From Alkalicoccus saliphilus (lineage in GTDB: Bacteria > Bacillota > Bacilli > Bacillales > Salisediminibacteriaceae): a stretch of DNA of 64,000 nucleotides. Shown one piece after another: positions 16,969 to 25,413 of this stretch. Position 1 is the first letter of the stretch. Each line of letters opens with the position of its first letter. The notes beneath the pieces are model-generated. The model made no database searches, had not been told where the DNA came from, and saw only the letters and a list, made by a program, of their open reading frames with translations. The translations under genes and the position numbers were made by a program. Location of the stretch: positions 62,001 through 126,000 of the forward strand of contig NZ_PZJJ01000006.1 in assembly GCF_003044065.1 (NCBI RefSeq), read 5' to 3'.

Positions 16969-18242
16969 GCGCCGTGCTTCTCTCTTGATTCTGTTTTTTC
17001 CGCAAGGTTCTCCGGATAACCGTAGCTTCCGTGTTCACTCATATCCAGTCCAATAAGTTCTTCTTCCTCCGATACTCTAATGCCTCCAAGTACTTTATCC
17101 AGCACTTTAAGGATGATGAACGAAACCGCAAAAGCATAAAGAGCGGAAACTGCCACCCCTGTAAACTGAACACCGAGCTGCGTAACACCTCCACCATAGA
17201 AAAGCCCGGGAAGACCGCCATTCATTTCGGCCAGGGCCGGTGTAGCAAAAAATCCTGTCGAAAGTGTACCCCAGATACCGGCCACCCCGTGGACAGACAA
17301 AGCAAAAATCGGATCATCAATGCGCTGCTTCTGGAAAAACACCATACTGAAGTGTACAATAAGTCCGGCTGTCGCCCCGATCACTACTGCAGCCCATGGA
17401 GCTACAAAAGCTGTCGACGCTGTAATAGCAACCAGACCGGCCAGCGCACCGTTGAGCATAGTAGGAATATCGTTTTTCCCGGTAAAAGCGGAGACGACCA
17501 CCATAGCCGCTACAGCACCGGCTGCTGCCGCAAGCTGTGTTGTCAGGGCCACATATCCGAAAAATGCCCCTTCTGCTCCAAGTGTGGAACCCCCGTTAAA
17601 TCCGAACCAGCCCACCCAGAGAATCAGTACGCCAAGAGCGGTATAAACCTGGTTATGTCCGGCAAGATCATTCGCCGTACCATCTTTATTAAATTTTCCA
17701 ATTCTCGGTTTTAATATAATAGTCGCAGCCAGCGCTGCCATCGCACCAGTAAGATGGACCACGGTAGAACCGGCAAAATCCTGCTTGCCGAGTCCGGCGA
17801 GCCAGCCGTCTCCCCAAATCCAGTGTGCTACTACCGGATAAATGACAGCCGAAAATGCAACAGCAAAAATAATATAAACAGATAATTTCGCTCTTTCAGC
17901 AAAGCCCCCGAAAGCAATAGTTAATGCAATCGCTGCAAACGCCAGCTGAAAAATAAAATCAACGGATCCTGCAAGGCCGTCTACCGCAGAAGTGAAATCT
18001 CCATAGAAAAAGTCAGATAAGCCGATAAAGAGATTACCTTCCCCGTAAATGAAACCGTACCCTACAGCCCAGAAAACGAGGGAAGCTATTCCTACAGTGA
18101 AAATCGTTTTCCCGGCAATGTGTCCGGCATTTTTCATCCGGGTGGATCCTGCTTCAAGAAGAATAAATCCTCCCTGCATAAGCAGTACTAAAATAAAAGC
18201 TACGATGACCCAGACGTTGTTCAGTAAAAACATGTCCTCCAT
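16965..18242 (-). CDS. amt: Ammonium transporter (Amt/NrgA family)
   Basis: A 425-residue Amt protein with 11 hydrophobic segments that imports ammonium. The start is ATG 18242 (MEDMFLLNN) behind AAAGGGGGAAT; a longer frame upstream runs through the promoter. The family signature regions are clear: DFAGSTVVHLTGAMAALAA with the pore histidine, GWFGFNGGS, and SVHGVAGIWGTLSTGFF with the second histidine. The C-terminal tail (EEEELIGLDMSEHGSYGYP) is the conserved regulatory tail that contacts PII proteins, yet no glnK follows. Instead a DUF294 nucleotidyltransferase gene overlaps its stop. A TnrA-type box and promoter precede it. Confidence 0.95.
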   Translation of the reverse strand: MEDMFLLNNVWVIVAFILVLLMQGGFILLEAGSTRMKNAGHIAGKTIFTVGIASLVFWAVGYGFIYGEGNLFIGLSDFFYGDFTSAVDGLAGSVDFIFQLAFAAIALTIAFGGFAERAKLSVYIIFAVAFSAVIYPVVAHWIWGDGWLAGLGKQDFAGSTVVHLTGAMAALAATIILKPRIGKFNKDGTANDLAGHNQVYTALGVLILWVGWFGFNGGSTLGAEGAFFGYVALTTQLAAAAGAVAAMVVVSAFTGKNDIPTMLNGALAGLVAITASTAFVAPWAAVVIGATAGLIVHFSMVFFQKQRIDDPIFALSVHGVAGIWGTLSTGFFATPALAEMNGGLPGLFYGGGVTQLGVQFTGVAVSALYAFAVSFIILKVLDKVLGGIRVSEEEELIGLDMSEHGSYGYPENLAEKTESREKHGA

Positions 18243-18303
18243 GTTTTTATTCCCCCTTTTTTTGTTATGGCTGTCAGCAAATGTACCAGCAGCTATGACC
18301 CTT

Positions 18304-18332
18304 AGTATACCGGCGGAATATTCTGACACAAC
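18304..18332 (-). promoter_or_regulatory. Promoter of the amt operon
   Basis: On the minus strand TATACT (18309-18304) is a good -10 element. Only weak -35 sequences (GTTGTG or TTGTGT) lie 16-17 bp upstream, as expected for a promoter that needs an activator. The predicted start is near 18297, about 55 bp before the ATG. Confidence 0.55.
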
Positions 18333-18337
18333 GAATT

Positions 18338-18354
18338 TGTCAGAAAATTTAACA
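18338..18354. promoter_or_regulatory. TnrA/GlnR-type operator upstream of amt
   Basis: TGTCAGAAAATTTAACA fits the nitrogen-regulator consensus TGTNA-N7-TNACA at every fixed position. Its centre is 49 bp upstream of the predicted transcription start, the spacing of TnrA-activated promoters such as B. subtilis nrgAB. Activation under nitrogen limitation is therefore likely. Confidence 0.75.
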
Positions 18355-18436
18355 GACTATTTTCCGTACAATACCTTCGTAAATCACTTTGAACATAAGG
18401 ACTTACTCTTAAAATTGTGCTGTTTGCGCCAAAAAA

Positions 18437-18470
18437 AGAAGCTTTTTTTTACGATTAAAAAAAGCTTCTT
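18437..18470 (-). terminator. Terminator after the EamA transporter gene
   Basis: AGAAGCTTTTTTT and AAAAAAAGCTTCT form a 13-bp stem 35 bp past the stop at 18505, with a T run on the minus strand. Confidence 0.75.
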
Positions 18471-18504
18471 TCAATCAGAGAAAGAATATTCACCGGACGC
18501 TGAA

Positions 18505-19407
18505 TCAGCTGTATTTTTTCTTTAATATCACCTGTTCCATATATCCGGTACCGAGAAGCACCCCGGTCACAATAAAGATAAAACCGATAATCTGGCTGCT
18601 GTAAATCGTTTCCCCGAGCAGAAAATATGATCCGAGAAGTGCAAAAAAAGGCACAAAGTTATTAAAAAGGGCACTCTGACCCGGACCGATTTTCTGAATC
18701 GCAGCATTGAAAAGCAGATGGCCCATGCCGGTGGCAAGAATCGCTGACCCGAAAAATACACTCAGTACGAGAACACTATAACCGGCAAACCCTCCAAATG
18801 ATGGTTCAATATAAAAGCTTAACATCAAAAGACTGACTGATCCGATCAGCAGCATAAGCGCTGTAAGCCAGCGCGGCGACACAGTGACAGAAGCCTGCTT
18901 AATCAGAATAAAGGAAACAGCCTGAGACAGCATAGATAAGAAAACAAACAAATCTCCTCTTGAGGCAGAGGAAACGCCTTCCTCCGGATTCAGTATAATG
19001 AAAACTATTCCGAGAAACCCGAGTATGATTCCGGCGAACCGCCACCTTGTCAACGGATCCCCGAGAAAAATAACTGCCAGCAGGGCGGTTGTTAACGGAA
19101 TAAGACCCAGTATGAGAGAACCGTTCGCAGCAGTAGTTTCTGTCAGACCGACAGCCAGAAAGGCATGGTGGCCGACCTGGCCGAACAACGCCGCAGAAAC
19201 AATGATTTTCCACTCCCGGCGGGACAGGCGGCTCGTTTCTTTTAATAGAAGTACCGCCGCCATTGCTGCGATACCTGCCACTCCAATCCTCAAGCCCTGC
19301 ATCTGTACCGGCTCCATGTGCTCGACGAGAAACTTGACAGCTACGACGTTCAGTCCCCATATAAACATAACAAGAAGTAACAGCAGGTATGTAAACGTTT
19401 TATTCAC
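18505..19407 (-). CDS. EamA/DMT-family transporter
   Basis: A 300-residue membrane protein with ten hydrophobic helices in two repeated halves, each an EamA domain (about 7-137 and 148-292). Typical landmarks are FIWGLNVVAVKFL in the first helix, RFAGIILGFLGIVFI at the end of the first repeat and IIGFIFIVTGVLLG at the end of the second. The family includes exporters of amino acids and other metabolites; the substrate is not predictable. The start is GTG 19407 with GAGAGGGA about nine bases upstream. It is a single gene with its own terminator. Confidence 0.88.
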   Translation of the reverse strand: MNKTFTYLLLLLVMFIWGLNVVAVKFLVEHMEPVQMQGLRIGVAGIAAMAAVLLLKETSRLSRREWKIIVSAALFGQVGHHAFLAVGLTETTAANGSLILGLIPLTTALLAVIFLGDPLTRWRFAGIILGFLGIVFIILNPEEGVSSASRGDLFVFLSMLSQAVSFILIKQASVTVSPRWLTALMLLIGSVSLLMLSFYIEPSFGGFAGYSVLVLSVFFGSAILATGMGHLLFNAAIQKIGPGQSALFNNFVPFFALLGSYFLLGETIYSSQIIGFIFIVTGVLLGTGYMEQVILKKKYS

Positions 19408-19602
19408 TATTAATTCCCTCTCTTTCCTTTACTGCAGTACTTTGAAATACCGCATCACTCTATGTGACAAATAATTTTTATGGTATGTTAGGAATTACGA
19501 CACGCCGGGCGTGCGTACAAACAATAATCACTTTTAAATCCTGCTTATGAAAAAGGGCTCCTCAGCCGCCTGCTGCACAGCCTTTAGAAAGGAGGCGCCG
19601 GA

Positions 19603-20682
19603 TTGATCAAGGAAATATTTATGCTTAGAAGCATCGGCTGTCTCAGTATTGTACTGCTGCACAGCATACATATCGGTATTGAAACTATGACTATACGGGA
19701 AATGGGGGAAATTTACGCCCTGTTTTTTGATTCCATACAGATGATACTATACTATGGAACCCCGATGTTTATCTTTATTTCTGAATTCCTGATCGCATAT
19801 TCCTACCGCAACCGGGAACTTCCTTCTCACTTTTTAACCAAAAGAATGCGGTTTATTTTAGTTCCGTTCGTATGTATGGGTGTTTTTTATGCTCTCCCGT
19901 TTTTCGCTGAAGGACTGCAGGCCGGGGTCGCTAAAATGGCTATGAATGTTCTCCTGGGGGATTACCACGGTTATTTTATTCTAATCATATTCCAGTTCTA
20001 TCTATTTCATTTCTTATTTCACCGGAAGCTGAAGAAATGGAAACCATGGGTCGTACTTACTATTACGTTTATCATTAATGCCGGGTACCTCGGATTTTTT
20101 AATTTCACTTCCCCACCAGAAAACTTGCCGGCCGGCTCGTACATATGGGACCGCTTTTACTGGGTGCCCATGTTCGGTTGGGTTTTTTATTTTTCCGTGG
20201 GGTATTATGCAGGAACATACTATGAAAAATTCTCCCGTTTTATTGTCCAGTGGCGCTACGTGTTTATTCTCGGACCGGTCGTTACGAGCATTATGCTTTT
20301 ATACTTTTACCATTCCGGCATCCTGCAGGTACACAGTTCGAAAAGAACAGATATTATGATACATACAGTAATGTGCAGTTTTTTCCTGTTTTATATTACT
20401 GCCGAAATGAAAAAGCTTCCTGCTTTTTTAGAATATATCAGCCGGTTTTCTTTCGGGATATTCCTGCTCCATTACTTTTATATTTTTCTGTTCGATTTCT
20501 TTTTTCAGATAAACCCGCTGCCGATCGGCTTTGGATACATTATCCTTCTCTTCGTATTTAGTTTGACTGCTTCTATCTTAACCATTCTGCTTGTGAACCG
20601 CTGGAAATACGGGTATATGGTCATCGGTCAGATCGGTGCACCTTATAAACCTCCCAAAAAACCTGCCCCGGACCGCATATAG
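19603..20682 (+). CDS. Membrane acyltransferase (acyltransferase 3 family)
   Basis: A 359-residue integral membrane protein with about ten helices. It opens LRSIGCLSIVLLHS with the conserved His of acyltransferase-3 proteins (OafA/NodX-like), which O-acetylate or succinylate sugars of cell-surface polymers. FISEFLIAYSYRNRELPSHFLTKRMRFILVPF is the second conserved cytoplasmic loop. The start is TTG 19603, seven bases after AGGAGG; the next ATG (19621) has no site. The tail is basic. The acceptor is unknown, with teichoic acid or exopolysaccharide as reasonable possibilities. It is monocistronic and ends in a GC-rich terminator. Confidence 0.8.
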   Translation: MIKEIFMLRSIGCLSIVLLHSIHIGIETMTIREMGEIYALFFDSIQMILYYGTPMFIFISEFLIAYSYRNRELPSHFLTKRMRFILVPFVCMGVFYALPFFAEGLQAGVAKMAMNVLLGDYHGYFILIIFQFYLFHFLFHRKLKKWKPWVVLTITFIINAGYLGFFNFTSPPENLPAGSYIWDRFYWVPMFGWVFYFSVGYYAGTYYEKFSRFIVQWRYVFILGPVVTSIMLLYFYHSGILQVHSSKRTDIMIHTVMCSFFLFYITAEMKKLPAFLEYISRFSFGIFLLHYFYIFLFDFFFQINPLPIGFGYIILLFVFSLTASILTILLVNRWKYGYMVIGQIGAPYKPPKKPAPDRI

Positions 20683-20703
20683 CGGATCCGGGGCGGGTTC
20701 TTT
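20664..20703. terminator. Terminator between convergent acyltransferase and serine hydrolase genes
   Basis: CCCCGGACCGC, a short ATATA loop and GCGGATCCGGGG form a stem with one bulged base. It overlaps the acyltransferase stop codon and is followed by TTCTTTAAT. Confidence 0.65.
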
Positions 20704-21793
20704 AATCTTCCCTTATTTTGGAGTCAATTACAAACTGAAGCAGCTGGAGCCGCTGCAGATCGTTAACTGCACTCCTTGTAAACTGAAATGCAAGACGGTT
20801 GGAATCCACCCGGTGCACAAAAACGAGGTCCAGCTCAGGGATAATATCTATAGACTGACCGTAGCGGCCGACGGCAGAGTACATTTTCAAATCAGCATAC
20901 GGGGATTCTGTAGCTGTCCACCATAAATAGCCGTAGTCGAAAATCGTGTTTCCCGGAACTTCCATTTTGGGGGAAGTGCTTTCCTCCACCCACTCCTCCG
21001 GGACAATCTGCTCGTTACCCCATACCCCATTCTGTAAATACAGCTGACCAAAACGCGCCATGTCCCTGGCCGAAATACGAAATAAATAGGAAGGGTGTCT
21101 GGAACGCCGGTTTTCGTATTTGTACGTCGTATTACCGATGTCAAAATCCTCCATACCAAGCGGCTCGGCTATGCGTTTTTGAAAATGTTCAAACAGATCT
21201 TCTTCTGTTTCGTTGTTATAAATCGTACCAAGCACATTAAAATCCCAGTTGTTGTAGTAAAACATTTCCCCGGGAGCATAGTCGCCCCGTGCCGGCCGGG
21301 CAAGCCTCATTCCCCAGGATTCCTCACCTGCAGGCAGATATACGCCTGATGAGGAAGTCATAAGGTTCGACAGGGAGGCGCGCCGCTCCCTTGAGGTAAG
21401 CGGCGGCTGGTCATCAATGTCATAATCATGAAGTGTATCATCAGTACGAAAAGACCCTTTCTCCATTTCAATACCGTAAAGTGCTGACAAAAAGCTTTTC
21501 CGGACGGAGTGGGCATTCGTATTTTTTGTTACGTCCCCCCACGAAAAAAGAACCTTCCCCTCCGACACTACCATTGCAGCGGTGGAATTAAGTGATTCGT
21601 AATAAGCTCTGGCCTGATCCAGCGCTTCCGGATTAAAGCCGGCCTCTTCCGGGGAACTGTGATACTCCCACGTTGTTTCTTCCGCCGGCTCCATGGAATA
21701 GTACGTATACATAAAAGCTCCCACCAGACATAGTATTATCGTAATTAACACAGTTATCATACGGTTAAACAACACGATCATCCTCTGCGGCAT
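20702..21793 (-). CDS. Membrane-anchored serine hydrolase (beta-lactamase/class C fold)
   Basis: A 363-residue protein from ATG 21793 (MPQRMIVLF). The start is uncertain because no candidate has a well-spaced site; ATG 21781 and a TTG at 21808 are alternatives. A single helix near the N-terminus (MITVLITIILCLVGAFMYTYY) would anchor it with the enzyme outside. The catalytic S-x-x-K is SVRK, the Y-x-N element is YNN in GEMFYYNNWDFNVLG, and the FGQLYLQNGVWGNEQIVPEEWV region is standard for the family. Members hydrolyse D-amino-acid peptides, esters or amide oligomers; the substrate is unknown. It is divergent from the glycine riboswitch leader. Confidence 0.85.
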   Translation of the reverse strand: MPQRMIVLFNRMITVLITIILCLVGAFMYTYYSMEPAEETTWEYHSSPEEAGFNPEALDQARAYYESLNSTAAMVVSEGKVLFSWGDVTKNTNAHSVRKSFLSALYGIEMEKGSFRTDDTLHDYDIDDQPPLTSRERRASLSNLMTSSSGVYLPAGEESWGMRLARPARGDYAPGEMFYYNNWDFNVLGTIYNNETEEDLFEHFQKRIAEPLGMEDFDIGNTTYKYENRRSRHPSYLFRISARDMARFGQLYLQNGVWGNEQIVPEEWVEESTSPKMEVPGNTIFDYGYLWWTATESPYADLKMYSAVGRYGQSIDIIPELDLVFVHRVDSNRLAFQFTRSAVNDLQRLQLLQFVIDSKIRED

Positions 21794-21844
21794 CTCTGTT
21801 TCTAACAATATATCAGAAACAGCCTCCCCTTTACCATTCCCCGC

Positions 21845-21873
21845 TTGACGCTTCTCTAAAAAGCTGATAGCTT
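21845..21873 (+). promoter_or_regulatory. Candidate promoter for the glycine riboswitch leader
   Basis: TTGACG (21845-21850) and TAGCTT (21868-21873) are 17 bp apart and about 55 bp before the aptamer. The -35 is good and the -10 poor, so this is tentative. Confidence 0.35.
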
Positions 21874-21930
21874 TTAACTTACAACTGAATCGTTGCGATG
21901 AAAGTGGTGGGCTCACTACCACAGGAGCAG

Positions 21931-21994
21931 CTTCTGGAGAGACTGCAGCTATGCAGCGCCGAAGGGTTCACAATCTCAGGCACACGGACAGGAG
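21931..21994 (+). ncRNA. Glycine riboswitch (gcvT element), single aptamer
   Basis: The aptamer core reads GGAGAGACTGCAGC, then GCGCCGAAGG, then CTCAGGCACACGGACAGG, the conserved blocks of the gcvT element in the right order. P1 is CTTCTG (21931-21936) with CAGGAG (21989-21994). Only one full aptamer is present. A separate 7-bp hairpin, GTGGTGG/CTACCAC at 21904-21922, precedes it, as in singleton glycine riboswitches with an auxiliary stem. A terminator follows at 22031. The first gene downstream encodes an ACT-domain protein of the GcvR-like UPF0237 group, so glycine would turn on this operon. Confidence 0.88.
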
Positions 21995-22030
21995 AAAATA
22001 ATCTAAAGATTTATTTTTCGCTTGTGCTCG

Positions 22031-22060
22031 GGAATGGTTTCAGAACCAGTCCTTTTTTTT
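22031..22060 (+). terminator. Intrinsic terminator of the glycine riboswitch expression platform
   Basis: GGAATGGTT, TCAG loop and AACCAGTCC (one mismatch) are followed by eight T residues, 37 nt after the aptamer. This is the expected off-state structure. Confidence 0.75.
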
Positions 22061-22089
22061 ATGCCCGTGTAGGCAGTTATTTTATTTCA

Positions 22090-22235
22090 GCCTCTGTTAA
22101 AGCATTCACAGTTGATGACTGGAGAAAAAATCCGTTTCCATCCGGCAGGCCTGCCAAAGAAAGTCTCATGCTTTTTTTAGGCATGGGAAAAAAAGCCGCC
22201 GACACTCCAAAAACAACCTGGAGCTTAATAGAGCC
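22090..22235 (-). mobile_element. MITE-like repeat element, copy R4 (146 bp)
   Basis: On the minus strand the element begins GGCTCTATTAAGCTCC, continues GGTTGTTTTTGGAGTG and ends CTTTAACAGAGGC, matching the ends of the copies at 28640, 36884 and 57089. It is flanked by TTTATTTCA (22081-22089) and TTTATTTTA (22236-22244), a 9-bp direct repeat with one difference. It lies between the riboswitch terminator and the ACT-protein gene, and contains a small hairpin (CATGC/GCATG) with T and A runs. Confidence 0.75.
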
Positions 22236-22262
22236 TTTATTTTAAGGAAAGCAGGTGGAAAG

Positions 22263-22538
22263 ATGAAAGAGAAAAAAGCAGTCATCAGCGTTGTAGGTAA
22301 AGATCAGGTCGGTATTATTGCCGGTGTCACCACTGTACTTGCAGATAACGATATTAATATACTCGATATTTCCCAGACTATTCTGCAGGATTTTTTTACG
22401 ATGATGATGCTTGTGGAAATAAAAGATCCGGAAAAAATGGAAAAACTTCAGCTTGACCTGGAGGAAATCAGAAACAGAATGCATTTAAAAATAGACGTGC
22501 AGCGGGAGGATCTCTTCCAGACGATGCACCGTATTTAG
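22263..22538 (+). CDS. ACT domain-containing protein (UPF0237, GcvR-like)
   Basis: A 91-residue single ACT domain: [37 protein letters not shown] is the ligand-binding beta-alpha-beta unit, with the D-Q-V-G-I-I-A turn that usually contacts an amino acid. It belongs to UPF0237, related to the ACT repeats of GcvR, which represses the glycine cleavage system in enterobacteria. A GCAGGTGG site precedes the ATG. The UPF0210 gene follows 11 bp later, a pairing also seen in streptococci and other Firmicutes. A glycine riboswitch upstream suggests that it senses or responds to glycine; this is inference. Confidence 0.85.
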   Translation: MKEKKAVISVVGKDQVGIIAGVTTVLADNDINILDISQTILQDFFTMMMLVEIKDPEKMEKLQLDLEEIRNRMHLKIDVQREDLFQTMHRI

Positions 22539-22549
22539 GAGGAAAAGCT

Positions 22550-23911
22550 TTGAGTTTAGCATTTCAGGAAATTCAGGAAACGATCCGTATGATTCAGATG
22601 GAAAAGCTGGATATCCGGACGGTGACAATGGGAATCAGCTTAAAGGACTGTATGGACCAGAACCCTGCTGTGATGAGAAAGCTCGTTTACGAGAAAATTC
22701 TTTCCCACGCAGGCACGCTTGTGCAGGAAGCGGAAATAGTATCAGAAGAGTACGGTATACCGATTGTAAATAAGCGTATTTCCATTACACCTGCTGCCGA
22801 ACTGCTCGGCACTTCTACGGTGGAAGATGCGGTGGAACTTGCGAAGACACTTGATAAAGCAGCGGCGGCGGCGGATATAGATTTCATCGGGGGTTTTTCT
22901 GCTCTTATTCATAAAGGAGCTGCCCGGGGGGACAATGTACTCCTCGATGCCCTCCCGAGGGCACTAAGCGAAACGGCAAGAGTGTGCGGATCCGTATCAG
23001 TGGCTACAACGAAAACAGGCATTAACATGGATGGGGTTAAAAAATTGGGTGAAGTCATCAAAGAAGCATCCGAAAGAACGGCTGACAGCAATGGCATCGC
23101 CTGTGCCAAATTCGTTGTTTTCTGCAACCCTGCGGAAGATAACCCATTTATGGCCGGTGCTTTCCACGGGACGGGCGAGCAGGAAGTCGTACTGAACGTC
23201 GGAGTAAGCGGGCCCGGTGTTGTACTGAATGCTTTAAAACGCTACCCTGATGCCGATCTTGGAGAAGTATCCGAAGTTATTAAGAGAACAGCTTTTAAAA
23301 TTACCCGGGCCGGCGAACTGATCGGCCGGGAAGTCGCTTCACGCCTCGGCATTGAATTCGGTATCATGGATCTTTCCCTTGCCCCCACCAACGCCATGAA
23401 TGATTCAGTCGCTGAAATTCTGGAAGAAATTGGACTGGAGCAGGTCGGCACCCACGGAACAATTGCAGCTCTTGCCATGATGAATGATGCGGTAAAAAAA
23501 GGCGGAGCGATGGCAAGTTCCTATGTCGGCGGACTTTCCGGGGCCTTTATTCCCGTGTCTGAGGACAACGGGATGATCAAAGGAATTGAAGACGGCTCCC
23601 TCAGCCTCTCCAAACTTGAAGCTATGACCTGCGTCTGCTCTGTCGGACTCGATATGATTGCATTGAATGGAGATGCTGAGGCTTCCAGTATTTCCGGACT
23701 GATTGCGGATGAAATGGCGATTGGGATGATTAATAAAAAAACAACAGCCGTCCGGGTTATTCCGGTGCCGGGAATGAAAGAAGGAGACATGGCAGAGTTC
23801 GGTGGTCTCCTCGGAAGAGCACCTGTTATCAGTCTCAATCCCCGCTCTCCGGAAAAGTTCATCCGGCGGGGCGGCAGAATTCCCGCCCCTCTTCAGGCCC
23901 TGATCAACTAA
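22550..23911 (+). CDS. UPF0210 (PFL family, DUF711) protein
   Basis: A 453-residue protein of UPF0210, called PFL family because the fold resembles pyruvate formate-lyase. It begins TTG-AGT at 22550, nine bases after AGGAGG. Family landmarks are [13 protein letters not shown] near residue 30, [52 protein letters not shown], and a C-terminal glycine-rich [15 protein letters not shown]. It lacks the glycyl-radical motif of true PFL as far as I can see, so it is probably not a radical enzyme of that type. The catalytic role is unknown. It is cotranscribed with the ACT protein under the glycine riboswitch. Confidence 0.88.
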   Translation: MSLAFQEIQETIRMIQMEKLDIRTVTMGISLKDCMDQNPAVMRKLVYEKILSHAGTLVQEAEIVSEEYGIPIVNKRISITPAAELLGTSTVEDAVELAKTLDKAAAAADIDFIGGFSALIHKGAARGDNVLLDALPRALSETARVCGSVSVATTKTGINMDGVKKLGEVIKEASERTADSNGIACAKFVVFCNPAEDNPFMAGAFHGTGEQEVVLNVGVSGPGVVLNALKRYPDADLGEVSEVIKRTAFKITRAGELIGREVASRLGIEFGIMDLSLAPTNAMNDSVAEILEEIGLEQVGTHGTIAALAMMNDAVKKGGAMASSYVGGLSGAFIPVSEDNGMIKGIEDGSLSLSKLEAMTCVCSVGLDMIALNGDAEASSISGLIADEMAIGMINKKTTAVRVIPVPGMKEGDMAEFGGLLGRAPVISLNPRSPEKFIRRGGRIPAPLQALIN

Positions 23912-24012
23912 CAAAGATTTTATAAATCAAGTGTCTGTTAAACTTCCCTTTTAAAACATTTTTATTCTGCATAAAAACTTATTGAAAATTTAGTGATTTC
24001 TATACTATGGTG

Positions 24013-24041
24013 TTGACATAACGTTTATTCCACTGAATAAT
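24013..24041 (+). promoter_or_regulatory. Promoter of the proBA T-box transcript
   Basis: TTGACA (24013-24018) and AATAAT (24036-24041) are separated by exactly 17 bp, immediately before the T-box leader. Confidence 0.8.
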
Positions 24042-24044
24042 AGA

Positions 24045-24270
24045 AGAAAATCCGCCGGAGATTAGTAGCCTCCCCTCCATCTACAGAGAGCACCGGTCCT
24101 CGGGCTGAAAGCCGGTGCAGTCATGCGAAGGGGCAAACCTGCTTCCAGTATTGGCGGACGGCGCACTCCGTTACCAGTGATTTTGAAGCGGACTGTTCAT
24201 CAGTCAATTAAGGTGGTACCGCGGCGGGCATCTGCTCTTCGTCCTTTATATAAAGGATGAAGAGCTTTTT
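24045..24270 (+). ncRNA. T-box riboswitch leader of proBA (probably tRNA-Pro responsive)
   Basis: The antiterminator T-box AAGGTGGTACCGCGG is at 24210-24224. Stem I is closed by CCGCC (about 24052) and GGCGG (about 24153), and contains AGTAG, AGAGAGC and an apical CTGAAAGC loop region as in other T-boxes. CCT at 24138-24140, on the 3' side of Stem I, is the likely specifier and reads proline. The terminator is GCTCTTC...GAAGAGC (24234-24266) plus T5. Uncharged tRNA-Pro would allow transcription of proB and proA. Confidence 0.9.
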
Positions 24271-24291
24271 ATATGTTTCAGGAAAGGAAGA

Positions 24292-25413
24292 ATGAAAATG
24301 TCAAAAAAACGCTTAGTAGTAAAAATCGGCAGCAGCTCCCTCACGGACCGGGACGGCTCTCTCTCCCCGTTGAAACTGGCAAAATTCTGCGATGCTTTCG
24401 CATCCGTCAAAAAAGCCGGTCATGAATTAATAGTTGTCTCTTCAGGCTCCGTAGCTGCCGGGTTTCGTGAAATAGGCTATCCATCCAAACCGCAGACGGT
24501 ACGTTCCAAACAGGCCGCCGCTGCTGTAGGACAAAGTCTTTTGATGCAGCAGTACCGCTTTTCGCTCCAGCAGTACGGGATAACCCCTGCGCAGATGCTT
24601 TTGACAAGACATGATTTTCGAAATGCGGAAAATTATCAGAACATATTTGAATCTCTTACTGAACTGCTGAAAAAAGGAATCCTTCCGATTATTAACGAAA
24701 ATGATTCTACAGCAGTCGACGAACTGACTTTCGGGGATAACGATATACTCTCTGCCCTTCTCAGCGGAGTCGTGCATGCTGATATGCTCCTGTTAATGAC
24801 AGATATCGATGGCATTTACGATGACAATCCTTTTCAAAACCCGGAAGCAGAAAAATACGAAAAAATTTATTCGATCGATCATGATCTGCTCGGCCGTGCC
24901 GGCGTCTCCTCCTCTACGGTCGGAACCGGGGGCATGCATGCCAAACTTCTCGCTGCAAAAGCTGCCCAGCAGATGGGTACTGCTGTTTACATCAGTACTT
25001 TTAAAGAAACAGAACCATTTCAAGATATTGCTTCCTACAAAGGAAAAGGAACGTATATTCTGCCGGCGGATGAAAAACAGATGCGTACAAGCAGGCAGTG
25101 GATTGCTTATCACGCTTCCCCCCGGGGATCTCTGAAAGTGGATGCGGGCGCCGCTGAAGCCCTTCTTCATCAAGGAAAAAGCCTTCTGCTCGTTGGAGTC
25201 ATTTCCATGGAAGGTGCATTTAAAAAGGGAGATGTACTGGATGTTTTTGACGAGCATGGGGAACTCCTCGGAAAAGGAAAGGCTGCCGCGGAGTTCCGGG
25301 AGCTGCATGAACATTCTACCTCCAGCGGTTCCTCCCCACTTGTTATCCATCGGGATTTCTGGGTCACGTTAAACCACCGTTATAAGAGAAAGGAAGATAA
25401 CTATGCAGAATGA
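24292..25413 (+). CDS. proB: Glutamate 5-kinase
   Basis: A 373-residue enzyme that phosphorylates glutamate in the first step to proline. The N-terminal amino acid kinase domain (about 1-265) has [39 protein letters not shown] and [14 protein letters not shown]. The C-terminal PUA domain (about 283-360, [21 protein letters not shown]) matches the long bacterial form. ATG 24298 has slightly better spacing to AGGAAAGGAAG than 24292, so the product may be two residues shorter. It sits 22 bp after the T-box terminator, and its 3' end overlaps proA by 11 bp. Confidence 0.95.
   Translation: MKMSKKRLVVKIGSSSLTDRDGSLSPLKLAKFCDAFASVKKAGHELIVVSSGSVAAGFREIGYPSKPQTVRSKQAAAAVGQSLLMQQYRFSLQQYGITPAQMLLTRHDFRNAENYQNIFESLTELLKKGILPIINENDSTAVDELTFGDNDILSALLSGVVHADMLLLMTDIDGIYDDNPFQNPEAEKYEKIYSIDHDLLGRAGVSSSTVGTGGMHAKLLAAKAAQQMGTAVYISTFKETEPFQDIASYKGKGTYILPADEKQMRTSRQWIAYHASPRGSLKVDAGAAEALLHQGKSLLLVGVISMEGAFKKGDVLDVFDEHGELLGKGKAAAEFRELHEHSTSSGSSPLVIHRDFWVTLNHRYKRKEDNYAE

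Noticed and set aside
18321-18345. Inverted repeat TTCTGACA/TGTCAGAA as the main nitrogen operator
   Set aside because: Its half-sites are in the opposite order to the TnrA/GlnR consensus; the overlapping 18338-18354 sequence fits the consensus exactly and has the right spacing.
21898-22245. A 115-codon plus-strand frame covering the leader before the ACT gene
   Set aside because: It spans the glycine riboswitch, its terminator and repeat R4, so it is not a gene.
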